A stretch of DNA of 64,000 bases from NCBI GenBank assembly GCA_029216955.1, contig JANAVB010006998.1:372001-436000 (forward strand), given 5' to 3'. This document shows positions 33,194 through 45,700 of the stretch, piece by piece; position 1 is the first letter of the stretch, and every line of letters starts with the position of its first letter. Origin of the DNA: Iris pallida. Its lineage: Eukaryota; Streptophyta; Magnoliopsida; Asparagales; Iridaceae. The position numbers were made by a program, and so were the translations under genes. A model generated the notes under the pieces. The model worked only from the letters and a program-made list of their open reading frames with translations. It did no database searches and was not told where the DNA came from.

Positions 33194-36100
33194 CTATTCA
33201 GCTGGTGGGGTCATCAAACTAGCCATCTGTTGCTTTAAAGTTTGAAGTCGCTCCTCCCGAGAATCCATCACCCGCCTTCTAGCTTCCACCATTCCAGATT
33301 TATCATCAAAAGTCGGCAAGGTTACTAGTCGACGGGAGATTTTAGCTTGATGAGTCCTGACATACTCATTTCTTTCGTGGGTCAGAATATCCAGTTGCTG
33401 GATTGCAGCTTGATGTTGAGTGGTCTCTTCTTCCAGAGCAAGTTGAACAATTCTCAACTCTTCTTAAAGTCGATCGAGCTCTGCTTTCAGCTCAGCAACT
33501 TTCTTTTCCTTCTCTCCAGCAGCAGATGCTATTATTTCCATCTGGGAGTTATACTCTGAAGACTTGGTAGCAAAAGTGTCCAAAAAAACTGGAAATTAGC
33601 TTTCGTAACTGCAGCCTCTCGAGACATCCTCTCAAACTCAGCATGTACCAAGGGCTCTACCTCCCTCCGATTAAGATCTTTGTAGATGTTAACTGATTCC
33701 TCCAGCTCATCCAGTATGTGTTCAAGATAAGTAGCTTGAGCTTCATCACCCTGACTTCGGATGGCACCGATCAGATAAGAGGTTGGACCTCTAACAGTGA
33801 TGAAACCAATATCTTCTTTCTCCATTACCCTTTCTACTAAGGGTCCTAATGAATTGAAGAAGAGGTTGGTGAAGGAACCAATTATAAATCTGTTAGTAGC
33901 TATGGCACCGGGTGTAGCAGCTACTCTCATGGACGTTGAAGCAGCAGGTGCCTGCACAGGCGGAAGTTCGACAGCATGAACTGTAGTCTCTTTGGACAAG
34001 GGAGGCATGGTAGAGCTGGTTGCTCCTCCCAGATGTTCCTCTGCGAAATCAAATAAACCCCATTAGTTTGCTGTTATTAACATCTATCGAAAAGGATCAA
34101 AAGTAAGGATAAGCTTACCATTGCTGGGACCAGAGACAAGTTTGTCATCTGCTGACATGGGTTGTAGCCTCGCAAAAGTAGCTTCAGACGTTACTACCTG
34201 GCTACTACCCGCTTCAGAGCCGCCTGATAAATGACGGCTACTGCTGGCTATCGCCTTTATTTGCACTATATCAGTGCATATTAGAGGAATCGAAGAAAGT
34301 TGAATATCTACAAGGATAAAAATTAAGATGTCAGCCATTTAATCCATAAAAGAAGGGTATTAATATCAGTCAATACCAATACCTCCTTGATGGGTGATAG
34401 TAGCTCCTTTCGGTGCTACTTCTTTAACCGCATTCTTCTCTGGGGATGTATATACATCAGCATCCTCTTCTGGATTCAGAGTGTCATCAACAGTCTCTGC
34501 TGATGTATCTTCATCACTGGCACTCTCTTCTCGTGCTTCTTCACTATCAGTTGCGGCAACTGGATCTACATCATGGTGGAAGCCAAAGTCACAGTCGTCC
34601 AGTGCCTCAATCATTAACTTTTCTTCTTCGACACGTAGTGATCGAGGAGAAGTTGGAAGGTGGGCGGTTTCTGTTGCAAGTGTTGGAGATTGCAATGCTT
34701 CGGGAGATGTTTCTAGCTCATTTGACTTCGCAGCCTCATTTGCTGTCTCCGCGATTTCCTCCTTGGTCTCTATAACCTCGTCCCTCTTCTCTGGACTGAA
34801 AGCTTCCTGCCTGGGTTCAAGGACAGGTGTAGGAGACGACATCATGACTCCGGCGACAGTACTGGTCACGACCGATGACATGATAGGTCTTGGAGGAGTG
34901 GCCACTTTTCTCCTGAAAACTATCTTCTTTCTGCGTAAAAGTCTCTCCGGAGTCTCTATATCTACAACATCTACTTGCCTTTGAAGAGAGGTCGGAGTCG
35001 TCGCCTCTTCTCTCTGAGTCGACTCAGCATGCTGCCGAGATTGTGACCGGGTAGTGACCCTTTCTGAAGATTCTAAGACAAGTAGAAACTGGAGAAGAAG
35101 GTTCTTCCGCCTTCCTTTTCTTCCTTTCCTTGATTGGAGATCTGACGACCTTCAAAGAGACGTGCAGCGGCTCGTTGACTTCTTCAGGGAAGTTGGCTTC
35201 CTTCGAAGCTTCCAACGGTGCATCAACTGGCTCATCCTCTTCATCATTACCAGGAGCCAACACAACAGATGCTCCCTTCTTTAATCGGGCCACAGTCGCA
35301 AAACTGTCTACTAGACTGAAGTTCTCAGCAAAAGTATTCGCCGATGTGTAAAAGAGCGAATAAGTATATAACATACGAGGACCATGATCGCTCTTTAGCG
35401 GCATCGAGAACGTCGTTCTCGTGTCCCGAGCATTATAGTAAGCCCAAGCCCGGGCTCCATCGATCATATAACCTTTTCCCTGTAGGCACGTTATGGCGTT
35501 GCCTACATGGAATTGGTCATAGCCGAATTGGCGTACAAAACGGCTAGGGAGATAAGGCTCTAGATAGCATTCATCCTCCAGATAGCATTTATCTTCAAAC
35601 CGGTACACCAAGTGAGATGGCCGGATCATCTTCAACCAGTCGAAAATTGTGTGGCCAAGAGGCTGTGACCTCCCAGAGTCGACAAGGGTGGTAGACATAT
35701 GCTCGTAGCCAGCTGGAGGGGGAGCACAATAGAAGTTCCATCCCTTTTCGAGATTCAGAGCGCGCCTGCAATCTCTTAAAGTGGTATATATCCACTTACT
35801 TTTGGAGAATCTCCTCAAAAAGCTGTCGCTCACTGACTCCATATCGGGGTTCATCAGTGAAGGATAGTGCAGAAGCAGCCATCCGAACAGATATGTGTAT
35901 GGTAGCTCCAGCCGAGGAAAGCTTTCTTTCTCGACCTTTCTCGAAGCATTTGATCGACAAAAAGGCGAAGGCCAGCATTCACTCTGCAAGTCATCGCTGA
36001 CAATAGATCCATCCGGTAGCCGAAGACTAAGCAGACAGCAGCAAATAGTATGCCTCGATGAAAGCGATCGACGGTGCTGGCTCCAAGAATGACGTATCGT

Positions 36101-37832
36101 CGAAGCCAATAAGTGAGAAAACCCGCCAGCTGGGCTTCCTTCGACATGGGCCTGTAGTCCAGCCTCATGTAGCTTTCAATAATGTCTTCTTCCTTGAAAG
36201 AAGGACATTGGAGATCATCCTTGATCTTGATATCCATATCTTTGCTCTCTTCTATCAACCCTATCACTTCGCTGTTGCTAAGTGGTCTGAAGAAGGTGGG
36301 TTTGCAGTTATCGTGCTCCTTGGTCTTCTTCTCAATGATATGGTTGAGAAAGAGATACGGCAACCATTTGGTTGAGTAGCAGGTGCCGGATGTACCACTC
36401 TTATAGTACAAGGAACAGATCTTGTAGTGGCATAGCAGCTCTTCAAAGACAGCCACCATGTCAGCATTCTCTTGGCGTAATTTGTCCAACTCATCATTGG
36501 TCGGGACAAATTCTTCATAGGGGATATCCCCCATTGGCAGGCTGGAGATGTACTTCATCTCGTGTAAAGCCAATCCGATCTCTCCGCATGGTGTCATAAA
36601 AGTCCCCGTTCTATAGTTGTATCTCTTCGCTAATGCAAGGAATAGATGCGGATTAGGCGAAAAACCATAAATGGTAGCGTACACCGCTTGGTATAGCTAA
36701 ATCTCCTTAAGTCGGTCTTTAAATTGAGCCAATATCTAATTGGCTATACAGATCCATCTCTTGTTATCTGGATTCACAAGACCTGTCAATCGAATATCTT
36801 GGTCTGGATATCTTCCCTCAACCTTCGCAAACTTATTTGCGAATATCGGAATTCTGACTGGTAGCAGCAGTGAAGAGTTTTCCGGTGGGATGCAACCGGG
36901 TTTCAGTCCTCTGAGTAGGGAGCTGTGACGCTCAGAGGAACTGTAGAACATGTCTTTGCTATTTGGCCCCTTCTTCACACAGATATTCCCCGTTCGAGCT
37001 TGCTGAAGTGGAGTTATATCCCATTCAATCCTTCTGGGATAACTCACAAAAGCATAGCGAGACAGGGGAAGGCATCTGGAAATCTCCGGTAGAAGTATCA
37101 TTTTCTCGCCCCTTGGATAAGTCTCTGTTCCATTCGGGGTCTGGGCTGAGAGTTCTTGTCGAAAGCCTCACCGAACAGGAACAACGGCTTCTTATGAGTA
37201 ACTGTATCTGCAGTTTGGAGTGGCTGCCCGTTCATCAAACACAGCAGAGTTTCATTATCTTATGCCATCAGGATGGCTTGCCGAGATGACGGCAAGGCAT
37301 ATTGAGGATATGTCACATTGGAAAGATCCTCCTTGAACTCAGGTTCAGCCAAAGATCCTGCAAAGACCTCATAATTTGGATCTTTCCTGAGGTTAACTGC
37401 ATCAAATAAAGAGATAAAGATCAGTACATACAAAATCACAAAGTTTCTTTAAAAAGAGTTCATCAAATTGCGCTATGTGCAAAGCATCAGTTTGCGCTGG
37501 CTCAATCGACTTGCGCAAATCGATGGATTGTGTCGAACATCTGCCAGTGCTTTCCAACCGATTGCGCAAGAATATAGTTTTCACAAAAAAGAAAACTATT
37601 GTGTTTGCAACCAAAACCCTAAACAGGGCGGTGCAATACCATCAATCTCTAAAAAGAGAGAGGTATGAAGGTTCAAAAATGTCAAGAACCCTAAAAAGGG
37701 TTTCGATCGAGTTTGTCTTCTACCTTGCAGCGCTGGGTGGCCAATCTCATGGCGAGATGCTCGTGGCGCAACACGAGTCGAGGATTTAGCCGGAGCCTTG
37801 CCCTTCTCGGTGGCAGTTCGCTTAGGAGCCAT
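33194..37832 (-). pseudogene. Antisense four-exon gene of element B with a plant-mobile-domain-like protein
   Basis: Exon 1 is 37832-37724 (MAPKRTATEKGKAPAKSS, basic). The intron 37723-37397 has donor GTAGAAG and acceptor TTTGATGCAG. Exon 2 runs about 37396-34383, exon 3 34307-34119, exon 4 34040-33194. Introns 34382-34308 (GTATTGG to CCTTGTAG) and 34118-34041 (GTAAGCTT to TTTCGCAG) are 75 and 78 bp, and both phase-1 junctions restore the frame exactly. Exon 2 holds a domain resembling the plant mobile domain (GEIGLALHEM, EAQLAGFLTYWLRRYVI, RFHRGILFAAVCLV), then a basic KERKKRKAE segment and an acidic Glu-rich stretch. Exon 4 ends in a coiled coil. Stops and about four frameshifts (near 37105, 36090, 35070, 33575) show decay. 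The domain call is by recognition, not search. Confidence 0.68.
37468..37570. repeat. TTGCGC(A/T) motifs in the first antisense intron of B
   Basis: TTGCGC occurs at 37468, 37492, 37511 and 37563, with a TGTGCA variant near 37476. The word matches the one repeated in this element's LTR, and it falls in the predicted first intron, as the array of element A does. Confidence 0.55.
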
Positions 37833-37937
37833 TAACGTCGACGGCGAGAGGAAGGAGAAGTAGTCGGAGTAGGAGGGAAGCTTTTATCTCTTCAGAAAAT
37901 CGAAAGCAAGTAAAGGTTGATAGAATAAGAATGGAAA

Positions 37938-37947
37938 CTATTTATAG
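37938..37947 (-). promoter_or_regulatory. TATA box of the antisense gene in B
   Basis: Minus-strand CTATAAATAG, about 105 bp before ATG 37832, the same layout as in element A. GCGC words lie just upstream near 38020-38035. Confidence 0.7.
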
Positions 37948-38097
37948 TTTTCAGAATTGTAATAGTCACCTCAGATTGTGCCAAAAAAGTTGGAGCTGAT
38001 TCCTCTAAAGGTGCAGACAAAGCGCTACTTGCGCAACTTGATTTTAAATTCGAAATTCAAAGTATTTCGAAACTTTGAATATTTTCAAATTTTGAAA

Positions 38098-38113
38098 ACT
38101 TTCAAGGGGGCCT
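38098..38113 (+). promoter_or_regulatory. Polypurine tract of element B
   Basis: ACTTTCAAGGGGGCCT directly before the 3' LTR start TGTAGGTCC. Confidence 0.85.
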
Positions 38114-38974
38114 TGTAGGTCCTAAAAATCAAGTTGTACCCATCAAAAGAGCAATAAAAACCAAATTGCACACCCTTCAATGAACTGCGCAGGAAATAGA
38201 TTGCGCAACAAATCAACTGCGCGAGATTGAACTGCGCCAATATCTAAGCGCGCAATGCTGACGTGGCAACATCATCATTACTTGACACAAAATCAGATTT
38301 TCTGACAACTGACAGCCCAAAAAGTGAGGAGTCTGTTCGTTTTTCGAGCCGCACCGCATTCTAGGACAGCTGTTAGCGCGGTCCAGCTGTCAACTCCCAG
38401 CGCTGTCTGCCAGCCCAACTAAAGTGCAGTCTGCCAGATCCTCTTCAGCGCAGTTCGTTCCCAGCACAGTCTGAAGCTGGAGCAGTTCAAGCGGCGCAAT
38501 CCATCAAGATAACTGACATTTTATACGTGGCCTACATACCATCAATTGCTCACCACGTGGCAACCGTCTGTACACGACCATGCGTATTTTAATCAAACAA
38601 TGCCACGCGTCTAATGCAGTTGAGCCATGATCGAGTAACTGCCAGCGCAGTTTGCTGTTTGCGCAGTCCAATGCCTGCGCAATCCAGTCTGCGTAATCCA
38701 GAAATAACTACTAATTAGTTATTTTCCAGAACTCTATAAATAGAGTTTCAAGTCCTTCATTTTTAAGATCAGATCATTCAAGATCATCATCAGAGATCAG
38801 GAGTTCTTGTCGAAGTGCTGCTGCATTCTTCAGAGGCTATCGTCTTCAAAGTTCACATCGTCCAAGGGATAAAGCGATCGTCTTCAGATCAGATTCCTAT
38901 AGTTGTACTTTCCCAGAATTTAATTGTAATATTCTTACAAAGTTTGTGAAATAAAAAGAACTTTTGTTTTTACA

Positions 38975-38978
<4 letters not shown>
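38114..38978 (+). repeat. 3' LTR of element B
   Basis: 865 bp, the same length as the 5' LTR, from TGTAGGTCC to TTTACAAACA. It keeps the TATA box at 38734-38743. Several GCGCA words that are decayed in the 5' LTR are intact here. Confidence 0.93.

Positions 38979-39041
<63 letters not shown>
38979..39041. repeat. (TA)n microsatellite right of element B
   Basis: Continuation of the TA run at 22241-22313 that element B split. Confidence 0.92.
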
Positions 39042-39044
<3 letters not shown>

Positions 39045-40117
39045 GGACCGTTGAGCACCTCAAGAGGGGTAAATAGAGTGTGTGTGGGCAGCAGAAAATA
39101 TCTCCAATTAAAATTTTGGAACTATATATTATGGCAGGTAAAAACAAATGATATGTTAGTAAATAAATTGTAGTAAAGTAAGAGTCAAGAAGATCAAACT
39201 CAGTGACACAACAATATATACTGGTTTCACTCTGAGAGGACTAGTCCAGTCTCGAGTACTTTTGCTCGATGTTAATCCACTATGGCACAAGCTAATTGAG
39301 AACTTGCAATCTCTTACGACAACATGCTTGGTGACGAACGCACGACCGACTCCAGAGGATGATTTAGAAACTGAAACGTTTTATGAATGCAGCCTCCGAT
39401 ACAACTCTTCAACACCAAACTTTATAATAAACAAAAAATGTACTGGCTTAGCTAATAGTAATATAGTCTTGATTTTAAAGTGTAGCTCGTAGAAAGTACT
39501 TAGGAATTAATAGAGAAGAGAAGATTGAATGAATGAGTGATTTGAAAATGTGAAAGTACTTCTCTATTTATAGTATTTTTGTTGACCAAATTTGGGCAAA
39601 GTTCGGATAGAGTACGGATGCAGAAATCTCGTATTTGAACGTTGGATGCAGATATAAAGGGATTCAACAACAAATTTGAATCTGACCTGGACAGAACTCG
39701 GGCCGAGTTCTGCCAGGGTCATGACAGAACAGTTTGGGCCAATTTGGTTTGGTTTTGGGCTTTTTAGTATATTGACTTTTTGGATACGTATTTGTGGATA
39801 GGTAGGCTTATAATTTTTGTGGACTGAGAATAAGCTTAGCCAGTACCGATCCTGATCAACCTTACATATTCTTCCTAGACTCAATAAAAATTAAATTATA
39901 GAAAAATTTGAAAAAGACTTGATCTAATTCTATTTCGTTTGGTTATTGATGACGACGCATTTTTTCTAGTTTGTAGCAGTAGGACACAGATTTAGGATAC
40001 AGACATTCTTCTGATTTGAAGTCTGTAAACTCTATAGCAGTATATGTATTTTCCGTATTGACCAAAGTTGACGTTGATTATCAAAATCAGGTGTGATCAT
40101 TAACCAATGGGCCAACA
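39042..40117 (-). repeat. LTR of the copia relic
   Basis: On the minus strand the LTR starts TGTTGGCCCATTGG at 40117. A TATA box CTATAAATAG lies at 39564-39573. The far end runs into the TA microsatellite near 39042, so the terminal CA cannot be fixed. The segment reading GAGCACCTCAAGAGGGG (39053-39069, plus strand) is common in such LTRs. Confidence 0.6.
39564..39573 (-). promoter_or_regulatory. TATA box in the copia LTR
   Basis: CTATAAATAG on the minus strand, about 550 bp into the LTR. Confidence 0.5.
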
Positions 40118-40566
40118 ATCTCTCATATTTTGATAATTGGCAAACTTTGAATCTATACCAAAATCTAATAAATAATATGTAACTTTGAAATTGTATACCT
40201 TACTTGTTCTGAATCATTAAAAAATTTGGTATATGCTCTTTCTCCCCCTTTGTCATGTACTCAAAATACGTCTCCTCGCAATTTGTGAAGCCAACAACAA
40301 CAACAAAAAGGAGTAATACCAAATATGATATGAACTAACAAGTCAACAACTCAAGTATATGAACGAGAACATTAGTAGTAGCAGTGATAAAAATATGAGC
40401 AGTATATTTAAAAAACTAACATAGCAAATAAAAAGTCAATACAACTGAAGTCCACAGTGCATAAAATAAAACATCACTATAGTAGTCCAAAATGCAAAAT
40501 AAAGTGTCACTACATCATCATCAACCACCAGATAAATTCATACAAAATACTAGACCAAAATATGAA
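40118..40566 (-). other. 3' untranslated region of the copia relic
   Basis: Lies between the extra ORF and the LTR. It contains the purine run CAAAGGGGGAGAAAGAGC (minus strand, 40235-40252), typical of polypurine motifs in Sirevirus elements. The sequence next to the LTR reads ATATGAGAGAT on the minus strand. Confidence 0.5.
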
Positions 40567-41796
40567 TCAACCATCAGCACCATCTGGGGCATCAACAGGA
40601 GGCTGTGGATCAAAGTAGGTTGTCGTCGGATCGAAATAGGCATACGACGGAGCATAACCAAGTTGCGGTCCATCGAAATTAGGATGACGGATGATGGTCA
40701 TCGGGGCAGTAGGATGGTGAACCATCGTCCACTGGATGTCAGTTATCGCATTTCTCAAGATCTGGGCATAAGAAATGTGGCAAAACCCAGCATCACCAAA
40801 GCGAGCTAGATAGGCCTGATGCTGCTGTCCCTGGAGAGTAACAAAGGAATCGAACCTCTGATAGAGCTCGTAAATGGTATAGCCTGGAGCTGCAGGGGCT
40901 GGAGCGGCTGCTGGGGCTACGTTTGGAGCAGGTCAATGTGGAGGTAGAACATCACCAGGAGGGTGAAGAAACTTCTTAGACCTAAAGAGCTCTGAAGGCG
41001 TTCCAGAGATAGGACACAACTCTAAATCGATGTCAAATTTCTGGAAGATGACCACCAGATCTAGAGGATAAAGGAGGTTGCGGCCCGCCCTCCGACAGCT
41101 AGTATGAATAATATCATAGTCTTGGAAAAAGAAAATATAATCCATAAGTGGATATGATACAAAGCAGATAACTCTAAGAGCGTGATCTCGTCAGTGGATC
41201 CCATCATAGGTAGCAGAGATTAATCGGTAATACGATAAAGTTCATAGAATTATTGGTTGAGGTGATGTGCGTACAACCGTAACCGAGGAACTGGACTTGG
41301 ATGACACAACGAGACCTTGAAAGACTCAAGTGTCATGCCTTCGAGAAATTAAACCTTCGTAATGTCAACGAGAGCATCACCAATGTCTGGCATTAGAAAA
41401 TATTCGCTCAAATCTTCAGAATAAAATTCAAATTTCTTGTCGCTGACACAAGAATGAATATTGTCGTCTGCTTCTTACAAGTTCTAGTAAAACATGCGGA
41501 CAACATTGTCATAGATTGAATTGAAAGTCGCTAAAAATTTTCGAATCCTAGGTTTTCAAAAGTAGCAGCATATTCTGAGAAAACGGTAAAGTATATCATT
41601 TTTTTGAGCAAATTTACCGATACCAAAAATGGTTGAACCAAAGGGTTGATCTTTCGGAAGAGACAAAGAGGGTCGGATCATAGTCCTTACCGTCATCGGG
41701 ACGAGAGGGACTGAACACATTGACCGGTTCATATTCTGAAATGGAAGATGAAGCGGTGTCTTTAGTTTTCTTCCTCTTAGGAATTCTATGATCCAT
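40567..41796 (-). pseudogene. Extra ORF after RNase H in the copia relic
   Basis: Starts MDHRIPKRKKTKDTASSS at 41796 with a basic, Ser-rich N-terminus. After frameshifts it continues through a piece beginning MDYIFFFQDYDIIHTSCRRAG (frame 41145-40933) and ends VDAPDGADG at 40567. The middle resembles the putative plant transposon protein family often found in this position, formerly called env-like. I see no transmembrane segment or cleavage site supporting a real envelope. At least two frameshifts and several stops are present. Its role in the element is unknown. Confidence 0.5.
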
Positions 41797-42179
41797 AAAA
41801 AAATAGAGAAAGAAACGGTAGAATTATACCTCAATAGAGATCAAAAACGGTAGAGAATGCCTTCTTAGAGCCTTAGATCCAAGAAAAATGAAGTTTGGAG
41901 GCTTGGGAAGGGGTTTTCTAGAACCTAGGGTTAGGGTTTTTAAGGTTGGAGGCGATTGTTCCGGAGGAAGAAGAAGATGAATAGGAAAGAGGGGGCTAAT
42001 GGTTCGCTGCTGTTTATAAAAAGCTCTAATTAATATTCATCACCTTGGGTCACCTGTTGGGGCCAAATTCCAGCTAGCGATAGTACGAAGACACTTGGCT
42101 CCGTGTTGCTTAGAGTTTTATACCTTGTTGACAGAAGGACCCTTTCAGCTTGTACCCAAAATAACTTCAATTAATAAAT

Positions 42180-42759
42180 TGCTGAATATTGAGTTTTAAG
42201 CATTTTTATTAATCATAACACATTATGACTCTGAAAATTCAAGTATGCCTAACTCTCGATGCAGATAGTTGAAGCAATCTTCAGCTAGTGGTTTTGTGAA
42301 TATGTTTGCCAGTTGATGATCTGTGTCAATAAACTCTTAAGCAGACATTCCTGTGTTGTTAATGATCATGCAAAAAGTGTTGACGTATTTCTATGTGCTT
42401 TGTGCGTGAGTGACATACTGGATTCTTAGTCAGATTAAAAGTGCTAGTGTTATCGCAATAAATAGGAATCTTAGAGAAGTGCAAATTATAGTCTTCTAGG
42501 CTTGCTTCATCCATAAAATCTGAGCACAACAACATCCTGCGGCGATGTACTCAGCCTCAGTTGTTGATAATGCTACATAGTTTTACTTTTTGCTAAACCA
42601 ATAGACTAAAACTTTTTTTAGGAAATAACACATACTACTTGTACCTTTACGGTCTACTTTGCATCCAGTAAAATCTGTATCGGAGTAAACGATTAGGTCA
42701 AACGATATGGTTTTGGGATACCATAAGCCGACTATAGAAGTCATTTAAAGTATCGAAAG
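42180..42759 (-). pseudogene. pol: Copia RNase H, 3' piece
   Basis: Minus-strand reading gives YSDTDFTGCKVDRKGTSS, then ALSTTEAEYIAAGCC, QILWMKQA and, after frameshift, FIDTDHQLANIFTKPLAED. These are the RNase H acidic motifs and end of copia Pol. The domain starts across solo LTR D: the KRIF codons end at 47272 and RYFK resumes at 42759. Stops and shifts make it inactive. Confidence 0.8.
42755..42759. other. Left target-site duplication of solo LTR D
   Basis: GAAAG; the right copy at 47267-47271 reads GGAAG, one mismatch. The target sits within copia Pol codons that join correctly once D is removed. Confidence 0.7.
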
Positions 42760-45700
42760 TGTCACGATCCACACCCTGATTAGGGGCACGAGAACGTGGG
42801 TACGTCCAGCCTAAGTCGCAGAATCGACGGTAGAACGTTGTACAGGTCTACTAGAAAGTATAGCATCTAGACACAATATATATGTACCTGTCATCTCCGT
42901 ACGGAGGTATATAATCTCAACTCAATCACAAGACATCTAAGGAAGATAAGTATGAATATCATAAAGATATGGTGGAAATAGATAAACTTAAATAGATGCA
43001 AGTCACCACACAAGATCAGAGTTTGAGACATAACACAATATCCAAATAAGTAATACAAGTCTCAATACCCATCTGAAATACAGTCCAGTCAAACCTAACT
43101 AGTTTAGGTCACAACTGGTAGTATGTCCTCTACGGACACTGGCATAAGAGGGAGATCCTGGTAATAGTCACCGTCGGTGCCATAACCATAATAGGTCGAG
43201 CAGTTAGCAGCTAAATCCTATGTAAATATCAATGGGGTTATCCTGTCAGGAAAATAAGACAAACACCAACAGCAGTTCCATAGTATTGACAAATGCTATA
43301 AGAGACAATTATAATGGAATACAAGATAATATGTCAAGACTGGAATATAAACAGGATGTGTAAAACAGAAAATCATGTCAGGGTATAATATACAGGAAAC
43401 TAGAACAGTACAGGAATATCTGGTGTACAATATAAATATAAATAATCTCTTGAGTATTATAGTGTAATGTGATCGGCTTGGGTCAGGATCAGGCTGTTCC
43501 ATTGGACCGGCTATGCACAAGAACAAGAACAGGTAAACCTGGAGATCAGGCCGGCCAAAATAGAAAGCTATGCACAAGTAGTATCAGGTCAGGCTACACC
43601 CTACGTGTGGTAAGGGTGGAGCTATGCACAAGTAGCATATATCAGGAATACAAGAGGGATATTGATCACATAACCTATAATAACTCCATCCCCGAATAGT
43701 ATATGGATCCGGACACAAGACGTCATGACACAAGATTCTCCAAGATGGTAGCTAATCCCTCTCAGGAATCGATGTCAATACAAGTACAGAAAACAAGATC
43801 GAACAATATACCAGTATACCATGGCAACCCAGGAATGACATCTTATGATAGGCAACCAATATATATTAGTCCGTGTACCATCGTATCGAGAATCAAGTAA
43901 AACACTATAACTGAATCGGATACAGAAGATATCAATACAAGGAACTACTATCAGAGAATGTACTCGCCTGCGGTCCTGAGCTGTCAAAAGGGGTCGTTGC
44001 TCAGAGTGATGTCACAGACCTATATATATAAGCTAATTAGGGTTCAACAATGTTAGGCATGATTATATAGTATATACTATGTAATCTAGGTTAAACTCAG
44101 TCAACTAAGTCAAACTAGGTTACACTAAGTCAAACTAGGTCACATGAAGTCAAACTAGGTCAAGTGTTGACTTATAGTTGACTTTTGGTCAACTGGTCAA
44201 CTTTGGTCAACTTCTAGCCCAATCTAGGTCAAACATGGTTAAATCTAGTCTAAGTATTAAAATATCAAGTTGTACCTCGTTATTCGTACATCGAAACTTA
44301 TGATAGGTAAATCGAGATAAGATGATCAACAGTATGGTTAATAATCCTATCATAGTGATCCACATGGTCATCTTGTCAATTTCAGCGATGTGAGATCACT
44401 GAAATCGACTGATCTCAGTTTCTTTGTACTAATTACGAAATACAAACATAATAAGAATTAATTATAACTAATGGTGACACATAGAGAAATATCTATAAAC
44501 ATTGTCGAATGATGAAACAAATATCGCCAACGTGTCCAGAATAGTCAAATCAGCTAGGATAGCTTATCCATAAGTCCAATATGGACACAGGGACAAAAAT
44601 ATAATTTTGGGTTAAAACGGTATTCTTGTCGGACCCACTTTGTATCAAAAAATATGCAATGATGCAAGTCCACTAAATCTAACAAATTATATGCCCAAGA
44701 ATCCAGAATGACAATACGAATCCAATGATATATCCCGAATTAGATTCCGTTGATCCGATCTCAAATTGGTCCGTTGACCGGGATATTAAAATTTCGGTTT
44801 GCACAAAAAAGCGTGTCAGAGCCAATGTCCTCAAACTCAGCAAATTATATTTCAACAAGTCCAGAATGATGACACGAACTCAACGGTATATCCGAAATTG
44901 GATTCCGATGACCCGATCTCAAAATGGTCCGTTGACCTGGATATTGGTATCCAATTTACACAAAAATACGTGTCAGAGCCAATATTCACTAAATCTAACA
45001 AAGTTTATGTCAACGAGTCCAGAATGACGATACGAACTCATCGGTATATTCAAAATTGGATTCCGATGAGCCGATCTCAAAATGACCCGTTGGCTCGGAC
45101 TGTGGGGACCACCTTGCACCGAAATACGTGTTGGTGCCCACGTCCTCCAAATCAATTAAACTTTATATGAATTTGTTCCAGAACGACGCCACGAGTCTAC
45201 TGGTAGTGTCAAAAATTGAATCCGAAGTCCCAAATTTAAAATTAGAATTTTATAAGTTAGAAATTACGAATTTGGATGGCCAACTTTGACGTCAAATTCA
45301 ACCAATCAAACGAGCTCACAATAAAACGAAACTTAAGGGACAGGAAAAGGGTTATACCAGCTATGCACAGGAACTAGTGGCACACAAAATGGAGTTGCGA
45401 TGGCGGAGATACGAATCGACGAAGTTGGCTCCACAAAACTGTCCAAAATATACACAATTTAAACGGTCAACTTTGCGGCCGGTTTTGATCTATCAAACGA
45501 TCGAATTAATGGGTGAAACTTGACAGGGGTGATGGGTTATATACCAAGATGGGGACGGAAGAAATAGATCGGTGATCCAACGGTCGGATTACCCAGAAAA
45601 CACATACGAAGTTGCTACATTGAAGCACCAAATCTGAGTTCAAAAACTCGCGCGCGTCGACGTGATCTCATCCAAAATCCACGAATCGCCTACATCGTGG

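Larger units (their letters stand above)
22314..38978 (+). mobile_element. Element B: near-complete Tat-lineage Ty3/gypsy element, 16.7 kb
   Basis: Two 865 bp LTRs enclose a primer-binding site, ORF1, gag, protease, RT, RNase H, archaeal-type RNase H, integrase, a repeat-rich 3' region with two antisense transcription units, and a polypurine tract. An extra archaeal-type RNase H and antisense ORFs between pol and the 3' LTR are known marks of the Tat lineage. The sense frame is broken by about ten stops and two frameshifts, so the copy is not autonomous. The LTRs differ at several percent of sites by eye. Confidence 0.92.

Noticed and set aside
40567..41796. True envelope gene in the copia relic
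   Set aside because: No signal peptide, transmembrane segment or cleavage motif seen; it is better described as an accessory ORF of unknown role.
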